Below, in pieces: positions 23,610 through 34,900 of a stretch of DNA of 64,000 nucleotides (position 1 is its first letter; each line of letters opens with the position of its first letter). Source of the DNA: Brachypodium distachyon (Eukaryota; Streptophyta; Magnoliopsida; Poales; Poaceae). The position numbers and the translations under genes are program-made. The DNA lies in NCBI RefSeq assembly GCF_000005505.3, contig NC_016134.3:10956624-11020623 (forward strand). Direction: 5' to 3'. The notes under the pieces were generated by a model. The model was given only the letters and a program-made list of their open reading frames with translations, did not search any database and had not been told where the DNA came from.

Positions 23610-23723
23610 TATTTCGGGTTCGAGCCCAGCTAGGCGAACCCGGGAACAGCATACTACCTACTAGGCTATTTCGGGTTCGGGCCCAGCCAGGCGAGAACCC
23701 GGGAGCTGCCTACTACCTACTAG
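23610..23723. repeat. 57-bp tandem repeat after TNP2
   Basis: Two adjacent copies begin TATTTCGGGTTCG at 23610 and 23667 and end with ACTACCTACTAGGC. Each holds CGGGTTCG.GCCCAGC.AGGCGA, containing a GGTTCGAGCC stretch like a polymerase III B box in copy 1. No A box is seen, so I call it only a repeat. Confidence 0.75.
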
Positions 23724-23739
23724 GCCAGAAGAGCATGTG

Positions 23740-23905
23740 GTGAACCCTCACTGCTGTTCCCATTACCAGTGGCGGGTCCACTGGTGGGTCACCACTGGCG
23801 GGTATCCGGAAATCCCCGCCACTGGTGGTCTCTTGTACCAGTAACCCTAGGAGGGGTCTCGAGTGGCGGGTATCCACGAAATACCCGCCATTGGTGATGT
23901 TCCCT
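23740..23905. repeat. Internal CACTA subterminal-type array, copy 1
   Basis: ACCAGTGGCGGGT / ACCCGCCACTGG units precede TATATATTACAG.GCGAGACTTG and the start of a second CACTA gene. The layout is repeated at 31600-31790 with the same order of motifs, so the two regions are copies of one another. Confidence 0.75.
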
Positions 23906-24118
23906 ATATATATTACAGAGCGAGACTTGATGAAAATTTCGTATCCGAAGCAGCGCTTCCTCTTCGTCCCCGACAACGAAGCCCTGCCGAAATTTCGCGT
24001 CGCCGCTGCAGCCGCTGTCCTTCTCCCTCGACTCCCCTCCCCTCCCTCGCGCCTCCCTCGCCGCGGCCCTTCTCCTCGCCTCCTCGCCGAAAACCTAACC
24101 CTAGCCGCCGTCGCCGCC

Positions 24119-24350
24119 ATGTCTTTGCAGGACCTGAGCGGGGGGTCGCATCGGACGAGGAGGAGCGGGAAGCCCCTCGCCCCGCAGGCCCCGCCTAGCC
24201 GCTGCCCAGCACGCATCGCCGGTGGCACGGCCGGCCTGCCTCGACGCTGCCACCTCCACCGGCCGCCCCGGCCGTCTCCGCCCCAACCCCGTCCACAACC
24301 ACGGCCCCGGCCTCGACCCCGGCCGCCCCGACTCCGGCGATGGTACGGCC
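24119..24350 (+). pseudogene. 5' exon of second CACTA gene, copy 1
   Basis: The ATG at 24119 starts a protein with SGGSHRTRRSGKPLAP, matching SGGSQRMTRSGKPLAP in the copy at 31983. After that the Pro/Ala-rich tail is frame-shifted relative to copy 2. Following DNA (24360-24660) is rich in TTAGGTTGAATTAG and TTTAGTTCTAGTTA, as is the intron after copy 2. The gene then stops abruptly at the FAR1-like insert near 24660, so this copy lost its downstream exons. Confidence 0.65.
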
Positions 24351-24662
24351 TCTCTCTCCCTTGCTGTTAATTAAATTAGGTTGAATTAGACCTAAATTAG
24401 GTTGAATTAGGGTCAAATTAGGTTGCTGCCTAGTGTTAGGGTTTATAATTTTTGAATTTTGAAGTTAATTAGCCTTTTTAATGTTTAGTTCTAGCTATTT
24501 AGGGTTTAAATGTTGCTGTTTATGTTTAGTTCTAGTTACTTAGGATTTTTAATGTTTAGTTCTAGCTATTTAGGGTTTAAATCTTGCTGTTTATGTTTAG
24601 TTCTAGTTACTTAGGCTTTTTAATATTTAGTTCTAACTATGTGGTTGTTGTTTAGTTCTAAC

Positions 24663-27600
24663 TTACTGCGTAAAAATGTGGAGATCATGCTGTTCTCTCA
24701 CGAATCTCTTCTTCAGCACGTGGTTCATGCTCTCGCTTCGCTGCGTAGATGTCATGCACGCACAGAAAACATCTTTCCAGTAAGCGGAGACCCATGTCTT
24801 CCTCTCATTCCAAAAGTTAACCATGATGTTGACATCGTGGAGATTATACTTGTTGACCAGTTCATGCCATGCAGCCTCAAACTCCGTCGGCATAAGCGGA
24901 TGATTCAGCACCGCTGCCAGTTGATCCTTTAGGTCAGGGAACAACTTGTACAGCTTCCCCAGTGAATCCTTGTGTTTTCTCATAATGTGCCACCTGCACA
25001 GCTTATGAAGAGATCGCGGGAATATTTGTGGTATAGCCTTCGCCATCGACGGACACTGGTCTGCATGATCACACAAACAGAGAAGTACTTTTTAACTTTG
25101 TTATACTAAATCAATACAACAGAGTAACAAGATTGTACATCCCTTTTTTGTGCATTTCTACCAGCTAGTGAACTCCCAAACCTTCATCATGTGAACTCCC
25201 CGCAAAGGACATGTGAACTTCTAGACAGGGGAATAGGTAACTCCTACCGCGTGAGAATAATTGAACTCCCACACAAAGGACATGTGCAATTCTGACAAGC
25301 AGGAAACATGGGAAGCAAGAATATTGGTCAGGAAGTTTTCATAACCCAGATTAACAAGACCACTACACCCCTTTTTTTGCAGCCTACCAGCGAGTGAACT
25401 CCCAAAAACTGAACAAGTGAACTCCCACACAAAGTGCATGTGAACTTCTGCTACCAGGGTATTGATCCTCCAGATTAACAAGAATACTACACCCTTTTTT
25501 TGCAGCCTAGCAGCTAGCGAACCCCCAACCCGAACATGTGAACTTCTACACCTTTTTTGTTTTGCATCATGCTAGCTACTGAACTCACCAAATTGACCAC
25601 GTGAACTCTCATAAAAAGACAAGTGAACTTCTCTTTTCTTGGCAGCCAAAACGATTAACAAGGCTACTGCACCAATGTTTTTTGCAGCCTATCAGTCAGT
25701 GAACTCCCCCAAATTGAACATGTGAACTCCCATTAAAGTGCATGTGAACTTCCGCCAATCATGAAAATATGAGGAACAAGATTTTTGGCCAGGAAGTTTT
25801 GTCAAACTAGATTATCAAGGCTATTACGCCCCTATTTGAAGCATACAGCTAGTGAACAGAGAAGTAGATAAATCTGAACTTTCAGGTACATAAAACAAAA
25901 AATCAATTTGCACTATTCAAAAGTAGATGGAAAAACGGGGAAGTCATGTTTTTTTGGGTTTTGCTGTCTAACCTGTCAGCATGCAGATTGGTTGCTTCCC
26001 TCGCATGCATTTCAAGAATGTGCTGAACACCCACTTAAATGAATATACACTTTCATCACCCATTAATGCAACACCAAATATCGATGAGAGCAAATGGTTA
26101 CTGACGCCGACAAATACCGCAAGGGGTAAGTGGAACTTGTTTGACTTGTATGTAGTGTCGAAAGTGGTGCAGTCGCCGAAATCAGCATAGGCAGCTCTGC
26201 AGCTTGCATTTGCCTAGAAAATGTTATTTAGTCTGTTATCTTCGTCGACATGCACATCGTAGTAGAAGTTTTCATTTTCTTCTGTCATGTCATCAAAGAA
26301 TTTGAAGAGTTTTTGCACATCATCTGCAGACTCTTTGCGTGCATTCTTCGCTTTCCTGCAACACATGTGTGCACAAAATTTTCAGTCATTTGCTAAAAGT
26401 CAAAGTTCAACAACTAAATAATCATGCCAGCAAGGGGGGGGGGGGGGTAGAACCATACGTACATGTTCAACACATCTCTATTATGACAACCCAGCTTGTC
26501 ACGGCCACCACTCAGCCTGGTAAGCAAACTCATGATGTTAACATGTTTGACGTTGCTCAATTGGAGGTCTTTTATGTAGTCCTGCAAGGTTGGGTTGACT
26601 CTTTTGTGTGAATGGAGGAAAACTAGCATTGACGGGCTGAGGGTCAGCTGGTGGTTGTGCTCAAAGTGGATGCCTTTTATGACGCAACCACCATCAGCAT
26701 TCATCTTCACGCCCATATGAGCCTTGCACCCAATTTTTTTACTTGCTCTGCCACGCTGCAGTTCGCCATCATGAACACTTGTCGTGTACTTACCCTACCT
26801 GGTATACCTCACGTAGCGACGATACACGTTGCGCTGGCTCCTCTTCAAACCGAAGCCTGTGTGCTTGGCGTATGCATTGTAGAATTCAAATGCTTTATCA
26901 AACGTTCTGAAATGCTGCCCAATGACTGGTATCAGATTTTCCAGGAGCTCTGGTGCCTGCAGGTTTTTAGCAACAACAAAAAAAAATTCATGCGTCAGTA
27001 ACGTAGTTACACAAAATTGTTTTCTTTTTTTCTCAGCGAATTTACAGTGAACTTCCATTTTTTTACGCAACTGAGATCACTTACGTGTGTGTAGCATTGT
27101 TGGGCTCTAGGAGTACCTTCCCGAAGATTGATGGGACAGGGAGGTGTGACATTTGCTTTGTGCAGCAACAGATCCCTAGGAGGCATATGACTTGAACCTT
27201 CATTTCTGCCTGCATTTTCTTCTACTCGACTCCTTTGCGAAGGATGCGTGTTTGACTCTTGCTCCTCGTCAGCGGCGGACTGCATAAATGTTCCGTATCT
27301 CTTTTTAATTGGCAAAAGAACAGTTCTGTCGCTGTCTACGCCATTCGACCATCTTTCTGGAATGCGGTAGTTATTTTCCCTTCACACGCAATAGGTGAGC
27401 ATGGTGTCTTAGCGGGACCAGACCAAAACAACATCTCAACTTCCTCTTGTTGCACGGGCGACGTGGCTGGCTGCATGTGGACTGTCTAGGGGGGAGAGTG
27501 AACATATTTTTTTTGCTGAATGTGCTTGTATGTTGCCACACCCTCTGAACTTCTTCTAGACCCAGCCTGCTCCCCACTGGGATCTCTATTTGCTTCTCAC

Positions 27601-27775
27601 TTCTGTCAGGAACTCGACATCGCGGCATACGCATCACAGGTTTAACAGCAGTTATAGGGGCAGCACAGATGATTGGAGAGCGTGGGGTCGGTGGAGGTCC
27701 TGACCACATTGTAATTGGGTCCTCCTCGATAGCGACTTTGTTGCGCTCCACCACATCTGCGGCATGGATCTGCAA
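24663..27775 (-). pseudogene. FAR1/FHY3-type MULE transposase fragment
   Basis: Minus-strand exons follow FAR1-family order. An acidic/basic N-terminal region comes first (about 27775-27480 and around 27200). The FAR1 DNA-binding domain follows (VIGQHFRTFDKAFEFYNAYAK at about 26930 and GIHFEHNHQLTLSP at about 26650). Then comes the MULE core (YADFGDCTTFDTTYKSNKFH and FKWVFSTFLKCMRG, about 26200-25985) and DQCPSMAKAIPQIFP with CRWHIMRKH, about 25060-24960. It ends at about 24670 with QRSESMNHVLKKRFV.. and lacks the C-terminal half including the SWIM zinc finger. An intron at about 25060-25980 is filled with short repeats. It sits within CACTA sequence, so capture by the CACTA element or insertion then truncation is likely. 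Confidence 0.75.
25140..25870. repeat. GTGAACTCCC repeat cluster 1
   Basis: GTGAACTCCCA, CATGTGAACTTCT and AGATTAACAAGRCTACTACRCC recur about every 35-170 bp with variation. The cluster lies in the intron of the FAR1-like fragment. A second cluster of the same family sits at its 5' side (27790-28470). Confidence 0.8.
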
Positions 27776-27789
27776 AAGAAGATGTTTTG

Positions 27790-28470
27790 CCAATGGATTA
27801 ACAAGATTACACATCCCTTTTTTGTGCATTCTACCTGCTAGTGAACCCCCCAACCTTCATCATGTGAACTTCTAGACATGCTACTTTGTCATGTAAACTT
27901 CTAGACAGCGAGTGAACTCCCAAAAACTGAACAAGTGAACTCCCACACAAAGGGCATGTGAACTTCTGCTAAGCAGGGAAATATGGGAAATAAGAGTATT
28001 TTTGTCAAGCAGTTTTTTTTTTGCCAATCTAGATCAACAAGGACTTTTTGTTTTGCAGCGCACAAGCCAGTGAACTCCCTAGTCTGAACATGTGAACTCT
28101 TTATAAAAGTGCATATGAACTTCTGTCATGCATTAAAATATGGGAAACAATTATGTTGGTGAGGAAGTTTTTGCCAATCTAGATTAACAAGACTACTACA
28201 CTCATTTTTTTCTGTAGCCTACCACTCAGTGAACTTCTCAATTTGAAGGTGTGAACTCCCATAAAAAGTGCATGTGAACTTCTATTAAGAATTAAAATAT
28301 GGTAAACAAGATTTTTGCCAGAAAGTTTTGCCAATCTAGATTAACAAGGCTATTACGCCCCTGTTTTGCCAGAAAGTTTTGCCAATCTAGATTAACAGTC
28401 TAGTGAACTTCTCAATTTGCATATGTGAACTACCATAAAAGCACGAGTGAACTTCCAGCGTACCATGGCA
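27790..28470. repeat. GTGAACTCCC repeat cluster 2
   Basis: Same family as the cluster at 25140-25870: AGTGAACTCCC, GTGCATGTGAACTTCT, then CCAATCTAGATTAACAAG with a T-rich run, repeated at least four times. A perfect sub-copy, GCCAGAAAGTTTTGCCAATC, occurs twice (about 28317 and 28368). No coding content. Confidence 0.8.
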
Positions 28471-28679
28471 GGAAGCATCTTGCAAGCGCCGAGGGGAAGA
28501 AGGAGGTGGCTAGCTGGGTCTCGTCGGTGGAGATGGGGAGTTCACTAGTGAAATTCTCAAACTCGCACCTCCGCCGCCGCTTGCTCGCCCGCATCGGCGG
28601 GAAGGAGGTGGGCGGCGCTTTTCGTTCAGTCTTGCGCTCGAAGTGTTCGCCGGAGGTGCACTTCTAGTTCGCAGCCCTT

Positions 28680-29470
28680 GCGAATGCCTGATAGAGCGAC
28701 GCGGTGGGGACGCCGTGGCAGGATCGCCGCCGGTGTCAAGCGCCGACGACGGTGCTACCGCCGCGTCGCCGCAGCAACCCTCGCCCTCGGAGGAGCCTGT
28801 TCCGAGGGATGCGGCAGGGATGCCGTGACTTCCTCGGCACCACAGCTGACCGCGGGCGACGAGGACGTCACGACATCCCCACAGCAGCCCTCGCTGCTCG
28901 GAGAAAACCTGTCTGAGGGCCGCAGCAGAGACATCGTGCCTTCCTTGCCACCACCGCCGAACGCAGGCGGCAAGGATGCCACGATGTTCCTGCAGCAGCC
29001 CTCGCTGCCAGGGAGCAAAACTGCTCGAGGGCCGCAGCAGCGACGCGGTGATGGGCCGGACCGAACGGCGAACGCCGGCACCGGCGCCATCACAGCGTCC
29101 TCGCGACGACCCCCGTCTATAGAGGCACTCTCTAGGGGAATGCGGCAGGGACACTATGGTAGTGCACCCGTTGGCGCTGAGCGCTGATGTCATGCACCAC
29201 CATAGTGTCTCCGAGGCAACTCCCGCTCCTTACGGAGATACCCGTCGAAGGGGTGTGTCAGGAGCACTGTGACAGTGCACCTGTCGCCGCCGAGCGCTGA
29301 TGGAATGCACCACCACAGTGCTTCCGCGGCAGCCCTTGCCCCGGAGTCGCTCACCAGAGGAGGTGCGGCAAGGACACGGTGGCAGTGCACCCGTCGGCGC
29401 CGAGCGCTGATGGGACGCGCCACCATCGCGCCTCTGCGCCTCTGCACGTCCTGTGATGCACGTTGCGGGA
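28680..29470. repeat. GC-rich tandem repeat of about 110-113 bp
   Basis: The last three units are the easiest to align. GAGCGCTGATG recurs at 29179, 29292 and 29402, preceded by (A/G)CAC..TG(A/G)CAGTGCACC. Upstream units (28680-29140) share GCAGCAGCCCTCGCTG-type sequence and a unit near 110 bp. The plus-strand frame 28678-29187 reads through them as degenerate peptide modules with PQQPS / LQQPS. I do not recognise a protein. It may be a repeat-bearing gene piece carried by the CACTA element. Confidence 0.6.
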
Positions 29471-29639
29471 AGCCCGGCAACTGCATGCCCTGTGCCGGGG
29501 GGTGTCCGGCAAAAGGTTTATGTTTTCGAGGCTCCGGCAGCCCCCTGCTCACAACCAAGGATGGAAAGACACTTCTGTGCACCCAAAGCAGGAGACAGAA
29601 GGAGGAAAAATATGCAAATAAACAAGGCAACTTTAAAAT

Positions 29640-30620
29640 CCAGGGAAAACCACTTATCTTTATTCACAATAACTAGTGGTTTACACACGGGGGTTGCCCG
29701 GCTACACTAGTTCGAGAGGTATGCATCGGCGGCATCACCTGAGGGTCAGGCTCCGCCGCTTCACGGGTAGAACTTGCGCAGGTGCTCAATATTCCAACTA
29801 TTTTGCACCGGCAAGCCGTCTTCGGTTTCCAGCCAGACAGCTCCCGGTCTGGTCACCTGGACTACCCGGAAGGGGCCCTCCCATTTCAGAGTCAACTTGT
29901 TCCCAGCCTTAGTTCCTTGTATCCGGTGCAGGACAAGGTCTCCGTTCTCGAGCCCTTGGGACAGACTCGCCTGTCGTGATAACGACGGAGTCCCTGCTGG
30001 TAGCGCGCCGCTCGCACAGCAGCCCGGCATCGAAGCTCTTCGATGAAGTTTAGATCGTCGACCCTTTGCTCGTGTTGGCTGGTGTTGCCGTACGCGCGTA
30101 CTCGGGGAGATCCATGCTTGAGCTCGAGGGGCAGCACCGCTTCTGCCCCGTAGACAAGGGCGAAAGGGGTTTCGCCCGTTGCCCGACTGGGTGTGGTCAT
30201 GATTGACCACAGGACGGGCTGGAGTTCTTCAACCCAGTGTTTCCCGTGGCCTTTGAGCTTGTCAAAGGCTCTCGTCTTGAGCCCCCGCAGCACTTCTGCG
30301 TTAGCTCGCTCCGCCTGCCCGTTACTCCTCGGGTGAGCAACGGACGCGAAGTGCAATTTGGTGCCCATGCCCTCGCAGTAGGCTTGGAACACCGTGCTCG
30401 TAAATTGCGTGCCATTGTTAGGGATGATGCCGTTAGGCACAGCAAACTGGCACACAATGTTCTTGAAAAACTTGATGGCCGCCTGGGCGGTCACCTTCCG
30501 CACTGGTTCCACTTCCACCCACTTGGAGAACTTGTCGATGGCTACGAACAAATACTCGTAGCCACCGACCGCCCTCCGCAGCTTGCCGACGATGTCCAGC
30601 CCCCAGACCGCGAACGGTCA
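29640..30620 (-). pseudogene. Ty3/gypsy integrase fragment
   Basis: On the minus strand, 30551-29960 encodes an rve integrase core: LDIVGK then FVAIDKFSKWVEVEP, IIPNNGTQF, HPRSNGQAERANAEVL and ETPFALVYGAEAVLP. A frameshift near 29955 leads to the C-terminal part (LENGDLVLHRIQGTKAG, EGPFRVVQVTRPGAVWLETE, NIEHLRKFYP). The usual SDNGTQF or TDNGTQF reads PNNGTQF, so the second catalytic Asp is Asn. There is no LTR, RT or RNase H beside it. It is flanked directly by CACTA subterminal repeats at 30690, so it is probably a captured piece. Confidence 0.8.
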
Positions 30621-30689
30621 TGAGGCCGGGATGACATGCAGGGATGACTAAACTCCCACCTCGCCTCGCGCGGAGCCCATAGAAGGACA

Positions 30690-30895
30690 CCAGTGGCGGT
30701 TATTACAAGGAAAACCTCCACTGGAAGGGGACCAGTGGCGGTTATTCTAGGAAAACCTGCCACCGGAAGCATCCACCAGTGGTGATGATTTTACTGACAC
30801 CCGCCACTGGTGTGTGCTACAGGACTTGGGATTTCCCAAATCTTCTCCAACTCACCAGTGGCGGTTATTTTCCTGAAACCCGCCACTGATAATTA
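30690..30895. repeat. CACTA subterminal-type array, central
   Basis: ACCAGTGGCGGTTATT, CCTCCACTGG, CACCAGTGGTGATG and CCGCCACTGGTG units occur in both orientations. They may mark the 3' end of one CACTA unit or the 5' end of the next. No CACTA terminus is intact here. Confidence 0.7.
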
Positions 30896-31590
30896 TTTCA
30901 GAATGCACTATTATAATCCTATTATATTTTCTGCGTTCCCAAAAAATATAGCAGTTTTACTTTTGGGTGTATAGTAATATTGTTTGTTCCCAATACTAGT
31001 TTTAGACATTAATTCATATTATTTCATACAAATTTATGTGATTATGTGTGGCTTTGGTGCCAATTTAATTCCATAAAATTCAATTTTCATCAAAATGAGC
31101 TGAAACTTGGCATGGGAACACCTCTCAGTCCAATGAATCCACATGGAAAAAATCAAGCCCAAAGTTGTTATAATGTTACCATTTGGATGTTGGCTTAAAA
31201 GGTATCAGAGATATCTACCTAGATGATCCCAATATGTTATTCGTATGGGCTTCATTTGGAATTTTGACACCAAACTTCATATACAGGCATATTGTTGCGT
31301 GAGCAGCCTCCATGCCAAATATCAGACCATTCTGAGCAATTTTGTAATTTAAAATTATTTTTAACCAAAGTAAACACTACAAAAGCATAAATATTTGAAT
31401 TTAAGCAATGTATTTAGCATTGAAATATTTAGTGAGACAAGAAATAATTATTACACACTTGAAAGTACAGGTGGCATAATTTTCAGAGAGACACAGAATA
31501 TAATAAGAATATAATACTAGAGCCAAAATAATAACCAGTGGCTGGTATATGCAATAAAACCGCCACTAGTGCTTCGAACAGGGATGTAGT
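30896..31590. other. AT-rich spacer within CACTA territory
   Basis: No gene. CACTACAAAAG at 31375 resembles a CACTA tip but lacks a partner and subterminal repeats beside it, so I do not treat it as an end. Confidence 0.4.
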
Positions 31591-31599
31591 TACCCTCTC

Positions 31600-31790
31600 T
31601 CCTGTTCCAATTACCAGTGGCAGGGTTTTCACATACCCGCCACTGCTTGGTCTCCAATGGCGGGTTTCCAAAATACCCGCCACCGGCGGTCTCCTGCACC
31701 TGTAACCCTAGGAAGGTCTCCAGTGGCTGGTACCCGTACCCGCCACTGGAGACCCTCCCCACATATATTACAGGGCGAGACTTGGTGAAA
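31600..31790. repeat. Internal CACTA subterminal-type array, copy 2
   Basis: ACCAGTGGC, ACCCGCCACTG and CCAGTGGC.GGTACCCG units precede ACATATATTACAGGGCGAGACTTGG. The order and spacing match the copy at 23740-23940. Confidence 0.75.
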
Positions 31791-31982
31791 TTTTTCGTAT
31801 CCGAAGTGCGCGTCTTCTCGACCAGTAGCGCTTCCTCGAGCACCCCGACGGCGAAACGCTGCCCCAATCTCGCGCCCCGCCGCCGCCCTTCTCCCTCCCC
31901 TCCCTCGCGCCTCCCTCGCCGCCGCCCTTCTCCTCACCTCCCTCGCGCCTCCCTCGCCAAAACCCTAACCTCCGCCGCCACC

Positions 31983-34900
31983 ATGTCGGAGTCGCAGAAG
32001 GGCGACAGCGGGGGGTCGCAACGGATGACGAGGAGCGGGAAGCCCCTCGCCCCGCCGGCCCCCCCGCCGGCCACCAGATCCGGCAGCCCCGCGTTGCCAC
32101 CGCCCGACCCGCATTGCCGGGGGCGCGGCCCGGCTGCCTCCGCCCCGGCCGCCCCCGCCCCGACCCCCTCTGCCCCGGCCACCCCAATCCCGTCCACGAC
32201 CCCGACCGTCTCCGTCGCCGCAACCCCCGCTCCCGCCGACCACACGGTCGCGACCCCCGCGGCCGCCGACCCCGCCATGACCTATGTCGCCACCACCATG
32301 CCCGCTGCCCCGAATACTCCGCCGGCTGACGAAGCCCCTGTCCCGGTGAGTCAAATTAGGGTTCAATTAGGGTTAAATTAGGGTTCAATTAGGTTCAATT
32401 AGGTTCAATTCGGGTTCAATTAGGGTTAAATTACGTTAAATTAGGGTTAAATATTGTTGTTTGTCTTTAGTTCTATAGTTAATTAGGGTTGAATCTTGCT
32501 GTTTTCTTAATTAGGGTTGAATCTTATTGTTTATGTTTAGTTTGGGTTTAAACATTGTTGTTTATGTTTAGTTCTATAGTTAGTTAGGGTTGAATCTTGC
32601 TGTTTTCTTAATTAGGGTTGAATCTTATTGTTTATGTTTAGTTTGGGTTTAAATATTGTTGTTTATGTTTAGTTCTATAGTTAATTAGGGTTGAATCTTG
32701 CTGTTTTTTTTATTAGGGTTGCTGTTTATGTTTAGTTAGGGTTTAAATATTGTTGTTTATGGTTAAGTATTGATGTTATTGCTGTTTATGGTTTAATGAT
32801 ACATGCATGTGATCCCGACCATCGTGTCGGTTGATATGAGGAATGTGGGCCCGGCCATCGTGCCGGGTCGTTGAGAAGGGTCTGGCCATCGTGCCGAGGG
32901 GGTATATGTGGGTGGGAGTTTTTTTTATGCAGGTATAACATTCGGGTAGACTCATTTGTTGTTTTACAGCAATAGTCATGCCGAAATTTTCTTGTTTTAC
33001 AGCATAGGTCATGCCGAATTTTTCTGTTTTTTTAAATTACTTTTATAAGTGTTGGATAGCAAGCTCAGGCTCGCGTTGAAGCGGGGGCATCTTCCTCGAG
33101 CTCGAAAATTGCCATGAGCGAGGAGCAGCTGTTCTTGAAGGAGCCGAGGAGCAGCTGCTCCTTCAAGGAGCAACTAACGAGGAAGAAGCCCAGGGTGCGA
33201 CGTCTCAAGCTACGGAGGCGAATACTCAGTTGAAGTCCAAGCAGGGACGAACAAGGTGCCGAAGGAGTCGTGGGTCGTCACCAAGTTGAGCAAAGAAAAC
33301 TACCCGAAGGAATCGGTGGAGGCCGCAGAAAGATTCTCCAACACATGCAACGCCATCGTACGGGTACGTGCTCGGATCTATCAAAGATGGTGCGACGTCC
33401 CGGAAGCTATGAAGCCGGACTGTTACGAGGTGGCATGGAAGCGGTTCATGCTTGCCAATGATGAGATCAGGAGACGGTTGGAGTGGTGGATGCACCAAGT
33501 CATCAGGAAGGGCCAGAGCACGTGCAAGTATAACTGCCGGAAGCTCATTGGCAAAGACTAGAAGACAGAGGTGAACAAGCACTGGAAGGGGATCTCGGAG
33601 GAGGACCGGGAGAGGTTCAAGGAGTGGGTCAGCTCAGATGAATTCAAGGCCAGCCAAAAATGGTACAAGGAGCTTCGTGAGAAAAGGCCCTTCAACCACC
33701 GCCCCGGAAAGGAGAAGGTGTGGGCGAAAGAGGACGCCGCATTGGACCAAGCCGGTATACAGCCGAGGGTCCCAACTTTGCTTTGCGGTTAGCGCTCCAG
33801 CAAATGGATGCGGTCGTCCATGACCACAAATCAGTGGGCGGGCCTGGAGCCTATGTCAGAGAAGCAAGAGGCTGCACTCGTAAGGCCTCGTCCTGACATC
33901 TTCTTTTATCGGTTGGCTTCTTATACTCACATATAACATTAACACCGAGCATGTTGTTTTTTGTATACAAGGTGCAATGGCAGAGTGGGAGTCGAATGGC
34001 TCCCACTCGTCTATCAACCAACAGTGGGATGATGCCATCAGCTACGCTTTGCAACGAAATGGGTACGGGGGCCATATGCGAGGTGTCGGTTCCAGGCCCT
34101 TTCGCAGGCAGATGGCGAAAGAGCAAGGTTCCTGCAAATGCAGAAGGGCGTCCAGCAAAGAACAGAGCTCAGCGGACCTAGATGAGAAGATCCGGGTGTT
34201 GGCGAGGGAGGAGCTCAGGAAGCTGATGCGGCTTGCAAGTGACCAGCGTGACGTCGACAACTTCATCGATCACGGTGTTTTCCCGGAGGCGCCCATCCAA
34301 CCAACCCCACCCGCATTGGATCCGTCCCCGCGAGGGAATAAGAGCACCTCATGCTCCAGCACCGAGTGCCAGCTTGATCCGCTTGGGCACCCGACGAGAA
34401 CATCACGGTAAGCGTCTTCGCCCGCTATGAAAATTGAGAAATACCACTATCATGCTTCAATCCATTAATGATGTTGCCATGTTTGTCATGCGCAGAAGGG
34501 CGTCAAATGCCGGCTACACATGCCGACGGTGGGGAACCCTCTGGGCGTGCGCGGGTTGCTGATGCCGTGTACGGCCGTGGTGCACCACGTGACCCTGCGA
34601 GACGACATGGTCAGGGTGCAGGTGGACTCCGTGCTCAGGGGCTTCGAGAACGAACCGGTCCCTTATCCTCCGCACGAAGAGGCGACGACCCTAAGGGATT
34701 GCGTCAACTCCTACCTCATCTGGCCTAGGAGAGGTTGGTGGTCCTCGCTACGGAGCCGTCTCCATCTCCGTCCCCCCGCCTCGGTCCGTCTCCACCCGCC
34801 CGGCGCATGACGTCTCCGTCGCCGCTTGGCGCCTCACCCGGTCCTTTCAACTACGAGACCGCGGAACGAGACTTCTCACCTGCGGCGGAGTGCAGCGACG

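Noticed and set aside
23616..23650. tRNA gene based on GGGTTCGAGCCC
   Set aside because: No acceptor stem, anticodon arm or A box can be drawn around it.
26437..26447. Poly-G run, and a poly-C run at 38999-39011, as regulatory G-rich sites
   Set aside because: Single homopolymers without other G-runs; more likely slippage or sequencing artefact.
31375..31390. CACTACAAAAG as a CACTA 5' tip
   Set aside because: No subterminal repeats follow directly, no match to the 3' tips, and no TSD.
31629..32366. Long minus-strand frames opposite the second CACTA gene's exon 1
   Set aside because: They are mirror frames of a GC-rich Pro/Ala exon, with Gly/Arg-rich low-complexity translations.
32345..32760. 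Telomere-like TTAGGGTT repeats
   Set aside because: Units are TTAGGGTT(C/A)AA with varied spacing, not the plant TTTAGGG repeat; the same pattern fills the intron of copy 1.
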